Source: Paracraurococcus lichenis
Lineage (GTDB): Bacteria > Pseudomonadota > Alphaproteobacteria > Acetobacterales > Acetobacteraceae
Direction of reading: 5' to 3'
DNA length: 64,000 bases
Assembly: GCF_030657435.1 (NCBI RefSeq)
Contig: NZ_JAUTWS010000018.1
Location: forward strand, 1-64,000
The notes under the pieces are model-generated. The model worked only from the letters and a program-made list of their open reading frames with translations. It was not told the DNA's origin and did not search any database. Positions 1 through 8,605 of this stretch are shown here, piece by piece. The stretch's first letter is position 1. Each line of letters starts with the position of its first letter. The translations under genes and the position numbers were made by a program.

Positions 1-1
1 C

Positions 2-910
2 GGCACCCAGAACAAGCCGGCCTGCGTGCGCTACGACCTGCTGCAGGAGCATGCCGGGATCGATGTCCGCGCGATGTGGCCGGCCTCCAACGAGCGCGGG
101 CCCGGCGCCGATGCCTGGACCTGGGACACCTTCCTTAAGGCCGCCGAGGCCTGCCACAAGGCCGGCGTGCCCTTCGGCCTGCCGATGGGCCAGTTCACCG
201 ACGCGGTGGACTGGGTCGGCGCCATGTTCCTCAGCTACGGCGCCCGCATCACCAATGCCAAGGGCGAGCCCACCATCAAGGGCAACGACAAGCTGAAGCA
301 GGCGATCGACTATGGCGTGCGCCTCTCGAAATTCCTGCCGAACGACGTCTGGGCCTGGGACGATGCCTCGAACAACCGGGCGCTGATCTCCGGCAAGTCG
401 GCGCTGGTCTTCAACCCGCCCTCCGCCTGGGCGGTGGCCAAGCGCGACAACCCGGCGGTGGCCGAGAAGTGCTGGACCATCCCGATGCCGGCGGGGCCCG
501 AGGGCCGCTTCCTCGCCTATCTGCCCTACACCACGGGTATCTGGTCCTTCGGCAAGAACAAGGCCGCGGCCAAGGCCATGCTGGAGTTCCTGACCCAGCG
601 CGAGAGCGCCGAGTTCACCACCAATACCAGCGGCGGCTACGACATCCCGCCCTTCGCGACGATGTCCGACTTCAAGGTCTGGGAGACCCAGGGCCCGCCG
701 GTCGGCACCATCTCCAACTACCCGCTGAAGCCGCACCACCAGGCGAAGACCTCGATCGCCTTCGACCCGGCGCCGCCGGAACTCGCCTCGCAGATGTACA
801 TCCAGGCGCTGAACACCAAGGTGATCGCGCGCGTCGCCCAGGGCGGCGAGAGCATCGACCAGGCGATGGCCTGGCTGGAGCGCGAGATCAACAACATGCG
901 CCGCGGCTGA
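2..910 (+). CDS. ABC transporter extracellular solute-binding protein, family 1 (5' partial)
   Basis: C-terminal 302 residues of a periplasmic binding protein of the sugar (MalE-like) family; the reading frame is open at the left edge, so the start and signal peptide lie outside the window. Visible parts fit the family: an aromatic-rich stretch (AWTWDTFLKAAEAC), a repeated lobe closing with a helical region (KAAAKAMLEFLTQRESAEF), and a terminal helix (AMAWLEREINNM). It would deliver its ligand to the two permeases encoded directly downstream. A 68-nt gap holding a strong hairpin separates it from the first permease, the usual arrangement when the binding protein is made in excess. The ligand cannot be read from sequence; a carbohydrate or polyol is the family expectation. 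Confidence 0.9.
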   Translation, partial: GTQNKPACVRYDLLQEHAGIDVRAMWPASNERGPGADAWTWDTFLKAAEACHKAGVPFGLPMGQFTDAVDWVGAMFLSYGARITNAKGEPTIKGNDKLKQAIDYGVRLSKFLPNDVWAWDDASNNRALISGKSALVFNPPSAWAVAKRDNPAVAEKCWTIPMPAGPEGRFLAYLPYTTGIWSFGKNKAAAKAMLEFLTQRESAEFTTNTSGGYDIPPFATMSDFKVWETQGPPVGTISNYPLKPHHQAKTSIAFDPAPPELASQMYIQALNTKVIARVAQGGESIDQAMAWLEREINNMRRG

Positions 911-921
911 CGCGGCGGCCC

Positions 922-945
922 GGCCGGGCGGCGTGCCGCCCGGCC
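922..945 (+). promoter_or_regulatory. Intercistronic hairpin between binding protein and permease genes
   Basis: Perfect 11-bp inverted repeat (GGCCGGGCGGC, positions 922-932, and its complement at 935-945) with a 2-nt loop in the short gap after the binding-protein stop. No T-tract follows. In binding-protein-dependent operons such hairpins commonly protect the upstream mRNA and lower permease expression; that role is inferred here. Confidence 0.55.
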
Positions 946-978
946 CATTCGAATCCAGCACAACGGGGAGGGGCTTCC

Positions 979-1923
979 ATGGCCCTCGATGCCACCACTG
1001 CCACCGCGGCCGGGCCGGGCGTGACCCCGGTGCGGCCCGGCCTGACCCTGCACCGCATCGCCCAGCGCCGGTCCACCATCGCCTTCCTGATGGCGCTGCC
1101 GCTGATCGCGGTGATCGCGGGGCTTGTCGCCTGGCCGGCGGGCTATGCGATCTACCTCTCGACCCTGAGCCGGCGGATGACCAGCAATATCGGCCTCGGC
1201 AATTTCGAGATCCTCCTCGAGTCCGAGACCTTCCGGATGGTCATCTGGCAGAGCTGCATCTTCGCGATCAGCGCGGTGGTCCTGAAGGCGCTGCTCGGCT
1301 TCTGGCTGGCGCATATGCTGCACCACGTCCCGGCCAAGGGGCAGAAGATCTGGCGCGGCCTGCTGCTGCTGCCCTGGGTGATCCCGCCGGCGCTGTCGAC
1401 GCTCGGCTGGTGGTGGATGTTCGACCCCAGCTATTCCAGCCTGAACTGGATCCTGAACGCCATCGGCGCCCCCTCCGTCCCCTGGCTGGGCGAGCCCTGG
1501 TGGGCGCGGGCCTCGGTCATCATCGTCAATGTCTGGGCCGGCACGCCCTTCTTCATGATCATGTACCTCGCGGCGCTGAAATCGGTGCCCGACCAACTGT
1601 ACGAGGCGGCGGCGATCGACGGCGCGACGGGCTGGCAGGGGCTGCGCTACGTGACCCTGCCGATGATGCGCAACATCATCAGCATCACCGTGCTGTTCAG
1701 CCTGATCGTCACCTTCGCCAATTACGACATCGTCCGCGTGCTGACCAATGGCGGCCCGCGCGACCTGACGCATGTCTTCGCCTCCTACGCCTTCCAGGTC
1801 GGCGTGCTGTCGGGGAACATCCCGCGCGGCGCGGCGGTCAGCCTGTTCATGTTCCCGCTGCTCGCCGTGGTCGCCTTCTTCATCCTGCGCGGTGTCAACC
1901 AGCGCAACCGGGAGATGGCGTGA
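979..1923 (+). CDS. Carbohydrate ABC transporter permease (MalF-type)
   Basis: Inner-membrane permease of 314 residues with about six hydrophobic segments, the first at residues 35-55. The cytoplasmic EAA loop (EAAAIDGATGWQGLRYVTLP), which docks on the ATPase, lies about residues 212-231. The start is the ATG preceded by GGGGAGGGG at good spacing; the open frame extends upstream without a better start. The stop overlaps the next permease start (TGATG), so the two subunits are probably translationally coupled. It forms the membrane channel with that partner. Confidence 0.9.
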   Translation: MALDATTATAAGPGVTPVRPGLTLHRIAQRRSTIAFLMALPLIAVIAGLVAWPAGYAIYLSTLSRRMTSNIGLGNFEILLESETFRMVIWQSCIFAISAVVLKALLGFWLAHMLHHVPAKGQKIWRGLLLLPWVIPPALSTLGWWWMFDPSYSSLNWILNAIGAPSVPWLGEPWWARASVIIVNVWAGTPFFMIMYLAALKSVPDQLYEAAAIDGATGWQGLRYVTLPMMRNIISITVLFSLIVTFANYDIVRVLTNGGPRDLTHVFASYAFQVGVLSGNIPRGAAVSLFMFPLLAVVAFFILRGVNQRNREMA

Positions 1924-2825
1924 TGTCCGCCACCGCAGCCCGCCCCTCCGCCGTCGTCCCGGGCCTCGGCCGCAAGGTCGGCTCGCTCCGCAAGGAGCGG
2001 CGCTGGGCGCTCGTCACGGCCTATGTCTCGCTGGTCGTCGCCGCCATCGTCATGCTGGCGCCGCCGGTCTACATGCTGCTGACCAGCCTGAAGACCAGCG
2101 CCGAGATCTCCAACCCCGTCGGCACGCCCTGGATCGTGCGCCACCCGACGCTCGAGAACTACACGGCGCTGATCGGCGACCCGATGTTCCGCGGCTTCTT
2201 CTTCAACAGCATCAAGGTCACCGTGCTGGTGGTCTGCCTCACCATGGTGATCTCGGTGCTGGCCGCCTTCTCGCTGGCGCGGATGAAGTTCTTCGGCAGC
2301 CAGGTGCTGGCGACGGGCGTCTTCCTGACCTACCTGGTGCCGGACACGCTGCTCTTCATCCCGCTCTACCAGCTCGTCGGCGGGCTCGGCCTGCTGAACT
2401 CCACCTGGGGCCTGGTGCTGGTCTACCCGACGCTGACCGTGCCCTTCTGCACCTGGATCATGATCGGCTACTTCGCCTCCATCCCGAAGGAGCTGGACGA
2501 GGCGGCGCTGATCGACGGCGCCAACTGGATGCAGATGCTGACGAAGATCTTCATCCCCGTGGCCCTGCCGGGCATCATCGCGGCGACGATCTTCGCCTTC
2601 ACCGTCTCCTGGGCCGCCTTCGTTTATCCCACGGCCTTCATCACCCGGCCGGACGAGATGCCGCTGACCATCGGCGTCGTCTCCCAGCTCATCCGCGGCG
2701 ACACCTTCGCCTGGGGCCAGCTCATGGCCGGCGCCCTGCTCGCGGCGCTGCCGCCGGTGATCGTCTACGCCTTCCTGATGGATTATTACATTGCGGGCCT
2801 GACGGCCGGCGCGACGAAGGGCTAA
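1923..2825 (+). CDS. Carbohydrate ABC transporter permease (MalG-type)
   Basis: Second membrane subunit of the importer, 300 residues, with a cytoplasmic N-terminus rich in basic residues followed by about six hydrophobic segments. Its EAA loop reads EAALIDGANWMQMLTKIFIP. The start ATG shares its A with the stop of the preceding permease, and the ATPase begins six bases after its own stop, so the four genes form one operon. The first and second permeases resemble the MalF/MalG pair. Confidence 0.9.
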   Translation: MSATAARPSAVVPGLGRKVGSLRKERRWALVTAYVSLVVAAIVMLAPPVYMLLTSLKTSAEISNPVGTPWIVRHPTLENYTALIGDPMFRGFFFNSIKVTVLVVCLTMVISVLAAFSLARMKFFGSQVLATGVFLTYLVPDTLLFIPLYQLVGGLGLLNSTWGLVLVYPTLTVPFCTWIMIGYFASIPKELDEAALIDGANWMQMLTKIFIPVALPGIIAATIFAFTVSWAAFVYPTAFITRPDEMPLTIGVVSQLIRGDTFAWGQLMAGALLAALPPVIVYAFLMDYYIAGLTAGATKG

Positions 2826-2831
2826 GCGGCG

Positions 2832-3935
2832 ATGGCGCAGGTCAAGCTCAACAGGATCGTCAAGGAATACGAAGGCGGCGTGCAGGCGGTGAAGGGGATC
2901 GACCTCGACATCGCCGACCACGAATTCGTCGTGCTGGTCGGGCCATCGGGCTGCGGCAAGTCCACGACGCTGCGGATGATCGCGGGCCTCGAGGAGATCT
3001 CCCGCGGGGAGATCGCCATCGGCGGCAACGTGGTGAACGACATCCCGCCGCGCGACCGGGACATCGCCATGGTGTTCCAGAACTATGCGCTCTATCCGCA
3101 CATGACGGTCTACGACAACATGGCCTTCGGGCTCATGCTGCGGAAATTCCCGAAGGAGGAGATCCGTCGCCGGGTGGAGAACGCGGCGCGCATCCTCGAC
3201 ATCGGCATGCTGCTCGACCGCAAGCCGAAGGCCCTCTCGGGCGGGCAGCGGCAGCGGGTCGCCATGGGCCGCGCCATCGTCCGCGACCCCAAGGTCTTCC
3301 TCTTCGACGAGCCGCTGTCGAACCTCGACGCCAAGCTGCGCGTGCAGATGCGGACCGAGATCAAGAAGGTCCACCAGACCGTCAAGACCACCACCATCTA
3401 CGTCACCCACGACCAGGTGGAGGCGATGACGCTGGCCGACCGCGTCGTCGTCATGAACCACGGCGTGATCGAGCAGGTCGGCCCGCCGACCGAGCTCTAC
3501 CACCGCCCCGCGACCAGGTTCGTCGCCGGCTTCATCGGCAGCCCGGCGATGAACTTCATCCCGGGCCGGCTGGTGAACGGCGGCGCGGCGCTGAACGTGG
3601 AACTGGCGGGCGGCATCCGCCTGCCGGTGCCGGCGGAGCGGACGCAGCGCTATGCCGGCTATGCCGGCCGGGAGGTGCTCTTCGGCATCCGGCCGGAGCA
3701 CCTGACCGAGATCCGCCCCAACGACCACCGCCCGAACCTCGCGCCGCTGAGCCTGACGCCGGAGGTGGTGGAGCCGATGGGCATGGAGACGCTGGTGCAT
3801 ATCTGGCTGGAGGGCACCGAGATCAGCGCCCGCATCGACCCCGCCGTCCCGGCCGAGCCGGGCGTGCCGCTGCCGCTGGCCGCCGATATGGGCCAGATGC
3901 ACCTGATCGACCCGCAGAACGACCGGATCATCTGA
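2832..3935 (+). CDS. ABC transporter ATP-binding protein (UgpC/MalK-type)
   Basis: Cytoplasmic ATPase of 367 residues that powers the sugar-type importer. Walker [10 protein letters not shown] is at residues 37-45, the Q-loop in [10 protein letters not shown] near 83, the signature LSGGQRQRV near 135-143, and Walker B VFLFDEP at about 155-161, followed by the D-loop SNLDAK and the switch histidine in VTHDQ. The C-terminal third is the TOBE/MalK-type regulatory region, including FGIRPEHL. Length is typical of the family. Confidence 0.93.
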   Translation: MAQVKLNRIVKEYEGGVQAVKGIDLDIADHEFVVLVGPSGCGKSTTLRMIAGLEEISRGEIAIGGNVVNDIPPRDRDIAMVFQNYALYPHMTVYDNMAFGLMLRKFPKEEIRRRVENAARILDIGMLLDRKPKALSGGQRQRVAMGRAIVRDPKVFLFDEPLSNLDAKLRVQMRTEIKKVHQTVKTTTIYVTHDQVEAMTLADRVVVMNHGVIEQVGPPTELYHRPATRFVAGFIGSPAMNFIPGRLVNGGAALNVELAGGIRLPVPAERTQRYAGYAGREVLFGIRPEHLTEIRPNDHRPNLAPLSLTPEVVEPMGMETLVHIWLEGTEISARIDPAVPAEPGVPLPLAADMGQMHLIDPQNDRII

Positions 3936-3950
3936 GCGAAGGCCTCCGGC

Positions 3951-3980
3951 GGGGCGCGGCGGGGATACCCGCCGCGCCCC
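3951..3980 (+). terminator. Strong GC hairpin after the ABC transporter operon
   Basis: Perfect 13-bp inverted repeat (arms 3951-3963 and 3968-3980, loop GATA) starting 15 bases after the ATPase stop. There is no run of T after it, so it may be a terminator that works with Rho, or an mRNA end protector. It lies 21 bases before the next gene. Confidence 0.5.
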
Positions 3981-4001
3981 GAATGCATTAGCAGGGACCC
4001 C

Positions 4002-5087
4002 ATGGACACCAATGCCCCGGTGCTGATCGGCGCCGACACGCTCGAGACCCTCGTCGCCCATATCTTCGTCGCCAATGGCTGCGACGCGGCGGAGGCGGAC
4101 CGGATCTCCCACCACCTGCTCGGCGCCAACCTCGCGGGCCATGACAGCCATGGCGTGGTGCGCGTGCCGCGCTATGTCGAATGGCAGCAGGCCGGCTACA
4201 TCGTCGCGGGCCAGAGCGCCGACATCGTCACCGATGGCGGCGCCTTCGCGCTGCTCGACGGCAAATGGGGCTTCGGCCAGACCGTCGCGCCGCAGGCCTG
4301 CGCGCTGGGCATCGAGCGGGCGCAGCGGCACGGCACCGCGGTGATCGCGCTGCGCAATGCCGGCCATGTCGGCCGCATAGGCGCCTATGCCGAGCAGGCG
4401 CTCGCCGCCGGCCTCATCTCCATCCATTTCGTCAATGTCGCGGGCAGCGTGCTGGTCGCCCCCTTCGGCGGGACGGAGCGGCGCTTCTCCACCGCGCCCT
4501 TCTCGGTCGGCGTCCCCACCGACCCGCCCGTCGTGCTCGACTTCGCGACGTCCCGCGTCGCCGAGGGGAAGGTCCTCGTCGCCTCGAACGGCGGCAAGCC
4601 GCTGCCGCATGACGCGCTGGTCGAGCCCGATGGCAGGCTCTCCGCCGATCCGCACACGCTCTATGGCGACTACCCGCCGGTGGGGCCGCGCAACCCGGCG
4701 GGCGGCCTCGGCGCCATCCGCGCCTTCGGCGAGCACAAGGGATCGGGCCTCGCCTTCATGTGCGAGCTGCTGGCCGGCGCCTTCACCGGCGGCGGCACCT
4801 CCGGCCCGGTGGAGGGGCGCGGGCGCATCGCCAATGGCATGCTCTCCATCTACATCTCGCCGAAGCATTTCGGGACCGAGGCGGAGTTCAAGCGCACCGC
4901 CGAGGACTATGTCGCCTGGGTGAAGTCCTGCCGCCCCGACACCCCGGGCGGCGAGGTGCTGGCCCCCGGCGAGCCGGAGGCGCGGCTGCGGGCCGAGCGC
5001 CTCGCCAAGGGCGTGCCGCTGCAGCCCGATACCTGGGAGAGCATCGTGCGCTGCGCCCGCGCCCTCGGCGTCACCGTCCCGAACTGA
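4002..5087 (+). CDS. Ldh-family NAD(P)-dependent oxidoreductase (malate/L-lactate dehydrogenase type 2)
   Basis: Cytoplasmic dehydrogenase of 361 residues in the Ldh/YiaK/AllD family, which reduces or oxidises 2-keto/2-hydroxy acids with NAD(P)H. Family landmarks seen are GHDSHGVVRVPRY near residue 47, the catalytic-histidine segment NAGHVGRIGAYAEQA near 118-132, VLDFATS and EHKGSGLAFMCELLAGAF. It starts 66 bases after the transporter ATPase, behind the hairpin, so it may act on a sugar-acid-derived substrate brought in by that transporter. The family also contains ureidoglycolate dehydrogenase, and a urate module lies downstream, so a purine role is possible. Substrate is undecided. Confidence 0.85.
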   Translation: MDTNAPVLIGADTLETLVAHIFVANGCDAAEADRISHHLLGANLAGHDSHGVVRVPRYVEWQQAGYIVAGQSADIVTDGGAFALLDGKWGFGQTVAPQACALGIERAQRHGTAVIALRNAGHVGRIGAYAEQALAAGLISIHFVNVAGSVLVAPFGGTERRFSTAPFSVGVPTDPPVVLDFATSRVAEGKVLVASNGGKPLPHDALVEPDGRLSADPHTLYGDYPPVGPRNPAGGLGAIRAFGEHKGSGLAFMCELLAGAFTGGGTSGPVEGRGRIANGMLSIYISPKHFGTEAEFKRTAEDYVAWVKSCRPDTPGGEVLAPGEPEARLRAERLAKGVPLQPDTWESIVRCARALGVTVPN

Positions 5088-5091
5088 GCGC

Positions 5092-5847
5092 GTGTCCGAG
5101 AGCCTGACCGCGGCGGCGCGCTACGCGATTTACGCGCCGATCCGCCGCCACCTCCTGACCGAGGCCTCGAAGCGCATCCCGCTGGCCTCCGTCGCCAGCC
5201 AGGCCCGCGCGCTCACGCTCTGGGACGGCAGGCAGGTGCGGCCGGCGGACGAGATGCAGCTTGCCGCCGTCTTCGACCTCGGCGTGCTCGACCCCGTCGG
5301 CGGCCATTCCCGCGCCATCGAGCGGCAGGTGAAGGCCGATCCGCCGCTGCCCGGCAGCGAGGAGGAGCGGATGCTGCGCGCCCTGATGGAGGCGCGCTTC
5401 GGCCTCTATCGCCTGCTCGGCCAGCGGGCGGAGGGCGGCGTGGAGGCGATCTCCGTCCCGGGCGGCGAGCCCGTGGTGATCTGGGACAGCCACCTCACGC
5501 GCGGCCGTGCGCCCGGCGCGCTGATCGGCACCCGCCTCGCCTGGCCGGAGGAGGACCTGGCCATGACCTGCGGCACCGCCATCAGCCTCGACAGCCGGGC
5601 GGTGGAGCGGCTGCTGCTCGGCACGCCGCCGCAGAAGGGCCCCGTCCTGCCCCGCCTGCCCTTGCCCGAGGACGGCGCGGCGCTGGAGCGGCTGCTGGCC
5701 GAGCCCGCGGCGCGGATGCGGCTCGAGGCGCTGTCGCGCGCGCCGGGCTTCGCCGTCATGGTCACCCGGACGGCGATCGACCTTGGCCTGATGGGCGCAA
5801 TCCCCGGCCGCACGCCGCCGGAGGCGATGCCGCCCCCGGCGGCGTGA
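5092..5847 (+). CDS. Uncharacterised protein, coupled to the Ldh-family gene
   Basis: A 251-residue soluble protein that I do not recognise. It starts with GTG four bases after the upstream stop, so it is almost certainly co-transcribed with the dehydrogenase. It has no signal peptide or membrane segment. The sequence is rich in Arg, Leu and Ala, with a mixed alpha/beta middle (VEAISVPGGEPVVIWDSHLT), possible helical regions at the N-terminus and around residues 195-215, and a Pro-rich end. Codon use matches neighbouring genes. A hairpin follows it at 5870-5894. Confidence 0.7.
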   Translation: MSESLTAAARYAIYAPIRRHLLTEASKRIPLASVASQARALTLWDGRQVRPADEMQLAAVFDLGVLDPVGGHSRAIERQVKADPPLPGSEEERMLRALMEARFGLYRLLGQRAEGGVEAISVPGGEPVVIWDSHLTRGRAPGALIGTRLAWPEEDLAMTCGTAISLDSRAVERLLLGTPPQKGPVLPRLPLPEDGAALERLLAEPAARMRLEALSRAPGFAVMVTRTAIDLGLMGAIPGRTPPEAMPPPAA

Positions 5848-5869
5848 GCGCACCCCCTTGCCGATCACG

Positions 5870-5894
5870 CCACCGCTGGCCTAACTGGCGGTGG
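5870..5894 (+). terminator. Hairpin downstream of the uncharacterised gene
   Basis: Inverted repeat CCACCGC (5870-5876) and GCGGTGG (5888-5894) around an 11-nt loop, in the gap before the urate permease. No T-tract is present. It separates the transporter/dehydrogenase genes from the urate module and overlaps a possible but unlikely earlier GTG start of the permease. Confidence 0.4.
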
Positions 5895-5941
5895 GGATGA
5901 ACGCCGGAACCTCGCGCAACCACTGCCCAGGGGAACCGGAC

Positions 5942-7306
5942 GTGCCGGATCAGGATCAGACCGTCGATACGGTGCCGCCGGCGCCGAAGCTGCTGGCGCT
6001 TGCCTTGCAGCATGTGCTGGTGATGTATGCCGGCGCCGTGGCGGTGCCGCTCATCATCGGGCGGGCGGCGAAGCTGCCGCCCGAGCAGGTGGCGCTGCTG
6101 GTCAATGCCGACCTCTTCGCCTGCGGCATCGCCACCCTGGTGCAGTCGGTCGGGCTCGGCCCCTTCGGCATCCGGCTGCCGGTCATGATGGGCGTGACCT
6201 TCGCCGCCGTCGGGCCGATGGTCGCCATGGCGAATGCGCCGGATCTCGGCCTGCTCGGCATCTTCGGCTCGGTCATCGCCGCCGGGATCGTGACCATGCT
6301 GGTCGCGCCCTTCGTCAGCCGGCTGCTGCCGCTCTTTCCCTCCGTCGTCACCGGCACGATCATCCTGATGATCGGCATCTCGCTCATGCGGGTCGGGGTG
6401 AACTGGGCGGCGGGCGCGCCGGCGCCGACCCTGCCGGGCTATGGCGATCCGCTGCATCTCGGCATGGCGGGCGCCGTGCTGGTGCTGATCCTGCTGATCA
6501 CCAAATATGCCCGCGGCTTCCTGGCCAATATCGCCGTGCTGCTCGGCATCGTCGCGGGCTGCGCCGCGGCCTGGGCGATCGGCCGGATGGGCTTCGCCAA
6601 GGTCGCCGCCGCGTCCTGGTTCGCGCCGGTGCTGCCCTTCGGCTTCGGCATGCCGGTCTTCGACCCCGTCGCCATCCTGACGATGAGCATCGTCATGGTC
6701 GTGGTGATGATCGAATCCGCCGGCATGTTCCTCGCGATCGGGGAGATGGTGGACCGCCGGGTGGACGAGGCGGCGATGACGCGGGGCCTGCGCACCGACG
6801 GGCTCGGCACCGTCATCGGCGGCATCTTCAACACCTTCCCCTATACCTCCTTCTCGCAGAATGTCGGGCTGGTCGGCGTGACGGGGGTGAAGTCCCGCTG
6901 GGTCACCGCGGCCGGCGGCGCGGTCATGCTGGCCATGGGCCTGATGCCGAAGCTCGGCGCGCTGGTCGAGAGCGTGCCGCTCTTCGTCCTCGGCGGCGCG
7001 GGCATCGTCATGTTCGGCATGGTGGCGGCGACCGGGGTGCGCATCCTCTCGGGCGTCGACTACCGGGACAACCGCCACAACCTCTACATCGTCGCCATCT
7101 CCATCGGCTTCGGCCTGATCCCGCTGGTCGCGCCGCAATTCTTCCGGGCGATGCCGCATGCGCTGGCGCCGATCCTGGAGTCCGGGATCCTGCTCTCGGC
7201 CATGATGGCGGTGGTGCTGAACCTCTACTTCAACGGGCTCGGCACCGCCGCCGCGGCGCGCGAGGGCGCGGCGGCGGCGGCGCGCAGCCAGGAGGCGGTG
7301 CACTGA
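5942..7306 (+). CDS. NCS2-family purine permease, probably urate/xanthine:H+ symporter
   Basis: Inner-membrane nucleobase transporter of 454 residues with 12-14 hydrophobic segments. The NCS2 signature is present as QNVGLVGVTG at about residues 305-314, followed by KSRWV. The GTG at 5942 is chosen because AGGGGA sits seven bases upstream; an in-frame GTG at 5891 and ATG at 5897 would add an unlikely 15-17-residue leader. The stop overlaps the ATG of the urate hydroxylase gene (TGATG). This coupling makes urate the most likely substrate, by analogy with UacT/PucJ-type permeases; xanthine or uracil cannot be excluded. Confidence 0.85.
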   Translation: MPDQDQTVDTVPPAPKLLALALQHVLVMYAGAVAVPLIIGRAAKLPPEQVALLVNADLFACGIATLVQSVGLGPFGIRLPVMMGVTFAAVGPMVAMANAPDLGLLGIFGSVIAAGIVTMLVAPFVSRLLPLFPSVVTGTIILMIGISLMRVGVNWAAGAPAPTLPGYGDPLHLGMAGAVLVLILLITKYARGFLANIAVLLGIVAGCAAAWAIGRMGFAKVAAASWFAPVLPFGFGMPVFDPVAILTMSIVMVVVMIESAGMFLAIGEMVDRRVDEAAMTRGLRTDGLGTVIGGIFNTFPYTSFSQNVGLVGVTGVKSRWVTAAGGAVMLAMGLMPKLGALVESVPLFVLGGAGIVMFGMVAATGVRILSGVDYRDNRHNLYIVAISIGFGLIPLVAPQFFRAMPHALAPILESGILLSAMMAVVLNLYFNGLGTAAAAREGAAAAARSQEAVH

Positions 7307-8526
7307 TGGACCCCTATCTCCACGAATGGGGCGGGATGCTGCTGCGCTGGCTGCATGTCCTCGCCGGCATGGCCTGGATCGGCAGCAGCTTCTACTTCAT
7401 GCATGTCGACGCCATGCTGAAGCCGGCGCCCGACATCCCCGCCGGCAAGGGCGGCCAGATCTGGGAGGTGCATGGCGGCGGCTTCTACCAGGTCCGCAAA
7501 TGGCTGGTGGCGCCCAGCGAATTGCCGCCCGACCTGCTCTGGCACAAGTGGGAGGCCTATACGACCTGGCTCTCCGGCTTCGCGCTGCTGGCCTGGGTCT
7601 ATTACGGCGCCTCGGAGCTTTTCCTGATCGACCCGGCGGTCGCCGATATCGGGCCGGTCACCGCCGCGGCGATCGGCATCGGCTCGCTGGTCCTGGGCTG
7701 GGTCGCCTATGACCGGCTCTGCAAGTCGCCCCTCGGCGAGGACGAGGTGAAGCTGGCCGCCATCGGCTTCGCCTTCGTCGTCCTCGTCGCCTTCCTCTTC
7801 CAGCAGGTCTTCAGCGGCCGCGGCGCCATGATCCATACCGGCGCCCTGATGGCGACCTGGATGGCCGGCAACGTCGCCATGATCATCATCCCGAACCAGC
7901 GCAAGGTGATCGCCGCGCTGCTGGCGGGGCAGGCACCGGATCCTGCGCTCGGCAAGGCCGGCAAGGTGCGCAGCACGCACAACAACTACCTGACGCTGCC
8001 CGTGCTGTTCCTGATGCTGGCGAACCACTACCCGATCCTCTGGTCCACGCCCTATGCCTTCGTCGTGGTCGGGCTGATCCTGATTGCCGGCGCGGTGATC
8101 CGGGTCTTCTACAACCTGCGCCATTCCGGCCGCGGCAATCCCTGGTGGACCTGGGCGGTCGCGGCCGCCTGCATCCTGCTCGCCGGCCTCGTCAGCCTCA
8201 CCTCCTCGCCGGTGGGGCGGGAGAGGCTCGGCCTCGCGGCGCGCGAGGCGCCGGGCACCACCCTGCCGCACGGCGTCGCGGCGCCGCCGGCCGAGGTGGT
8301 GGAGATCGTCACCGGCCGCTGCTCCATGTGCCATGCGGCGGAGCCGGTCTGGGCCGGCATCCCGATCGCGCCCAAGGGCGTGCGGCTGGACACGCCGGAG
8401 CACATCGCGCGGGAGGCGGCGGCGATCCGGACCCAGGCCGTCCTCAGCCACGCCATGCCGCCGAACAACATCACCGGGCTGGAGCCGGCGGAGCGGCGCG
8501 TTCTGGCCGCCTGGCTGGCGCAATAG
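7306..8526 (+). CDS. puuD: Membrane urate hydroxylase with cytochrome c domain
   Basis: Urate hydroxylase of the PuuD type, 406 residues, which oxidises urate to 5-hydroxyisourate at the membrane and passes electrons through its own haem. The N-terminal membrane domain begins GGMLLRWLHVLAGMAWIG, with about eight hydrophobic segments and several conserved histidines (His17, His33, His80, His178). The C-terminal periplasmic cytochrome c domain has the haem-binding CSMCH at residues 339-343 and a likely distal Met in HAMPPNN. The start overlaps the permease stop and has AGGAGG ten bases upstream. Later steps of the pathway (hydroxyisourate hydrolase, OHCU decarboxylase) are not in the window. 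Confidence 0.93.
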   Translation: MDPYLHEWGGMLLRWLHVLAGMAWIGSSFYFMHVDAMLKPAPDIPAGKGGQIWEVHGGGFYQVRKWLVAPSELPPDLLWHKWEAYTTWLSGFALLAWVYYGASELFLIDPAVADIGPVTAAAIGIGSLVLGWVAYDRLCKSPLGEDEVKLAAIGFAFVVLVAFLFQQVFSGRGAMIHTGALMATWMAGNVAMIIIPNQRKVIAALLAGQAPDPALGKAGKVRSTHNNYLTLPVLFLMLANHYPILWSTPYAFVVVGLILIAGAVIRVFYNLRHSGRGNPWWTWAVAAACILLAGLVSLTSSPVGRERLGLAAREAPGTTLPHGVAAPPAEVVEIVTGRCSMCHAAEPVWAGIPIAPKGVRLDTPEHIAREAAAIRTQAVLSHAMPPNNITGLEPAERRVLAAWLAQ

Positions 8527-8586
8527 CGCGGGCAGGGACCGGGTCGCGGCGCCAGCCGCCCGGCGTCGCCCACGCGATGCGGTCGC

Positions 8587-8605
8587 CCCGCCGGTCCCCG
8601 GCGGG
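8587..8605. terminator. Hairpin between convergent puuD and hydrolase genes
   Basis: Perfect 8-bp inverted repeat CCCGCCGG/CCGGCGGG with a 3-nt loop, placed directly next to the stop of the minus-strand gene and 60 bases after puuD. It could stop transcription from both sides. There is no T-tract on either strand. Confidence 0.45.

Noticed and set aside
1785-4868. Very long minus-strand open frame (over 1000 codons)
   Set aside because: It lies opposite the ABC transporter and dehydrogenase genes; it is Arg/Ala/Gly/His-rich without motifs. Such frames arise from the GC-rich third positions of the real genes.
4002-5087. Firm naming of the Ldh-family gene as ureidoglycolate dehydrogenase (allD)
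   Set aside because: The nearby urate module makes it possible, but it is closer to the sugar-type ABC operon, and the family has many substrates.
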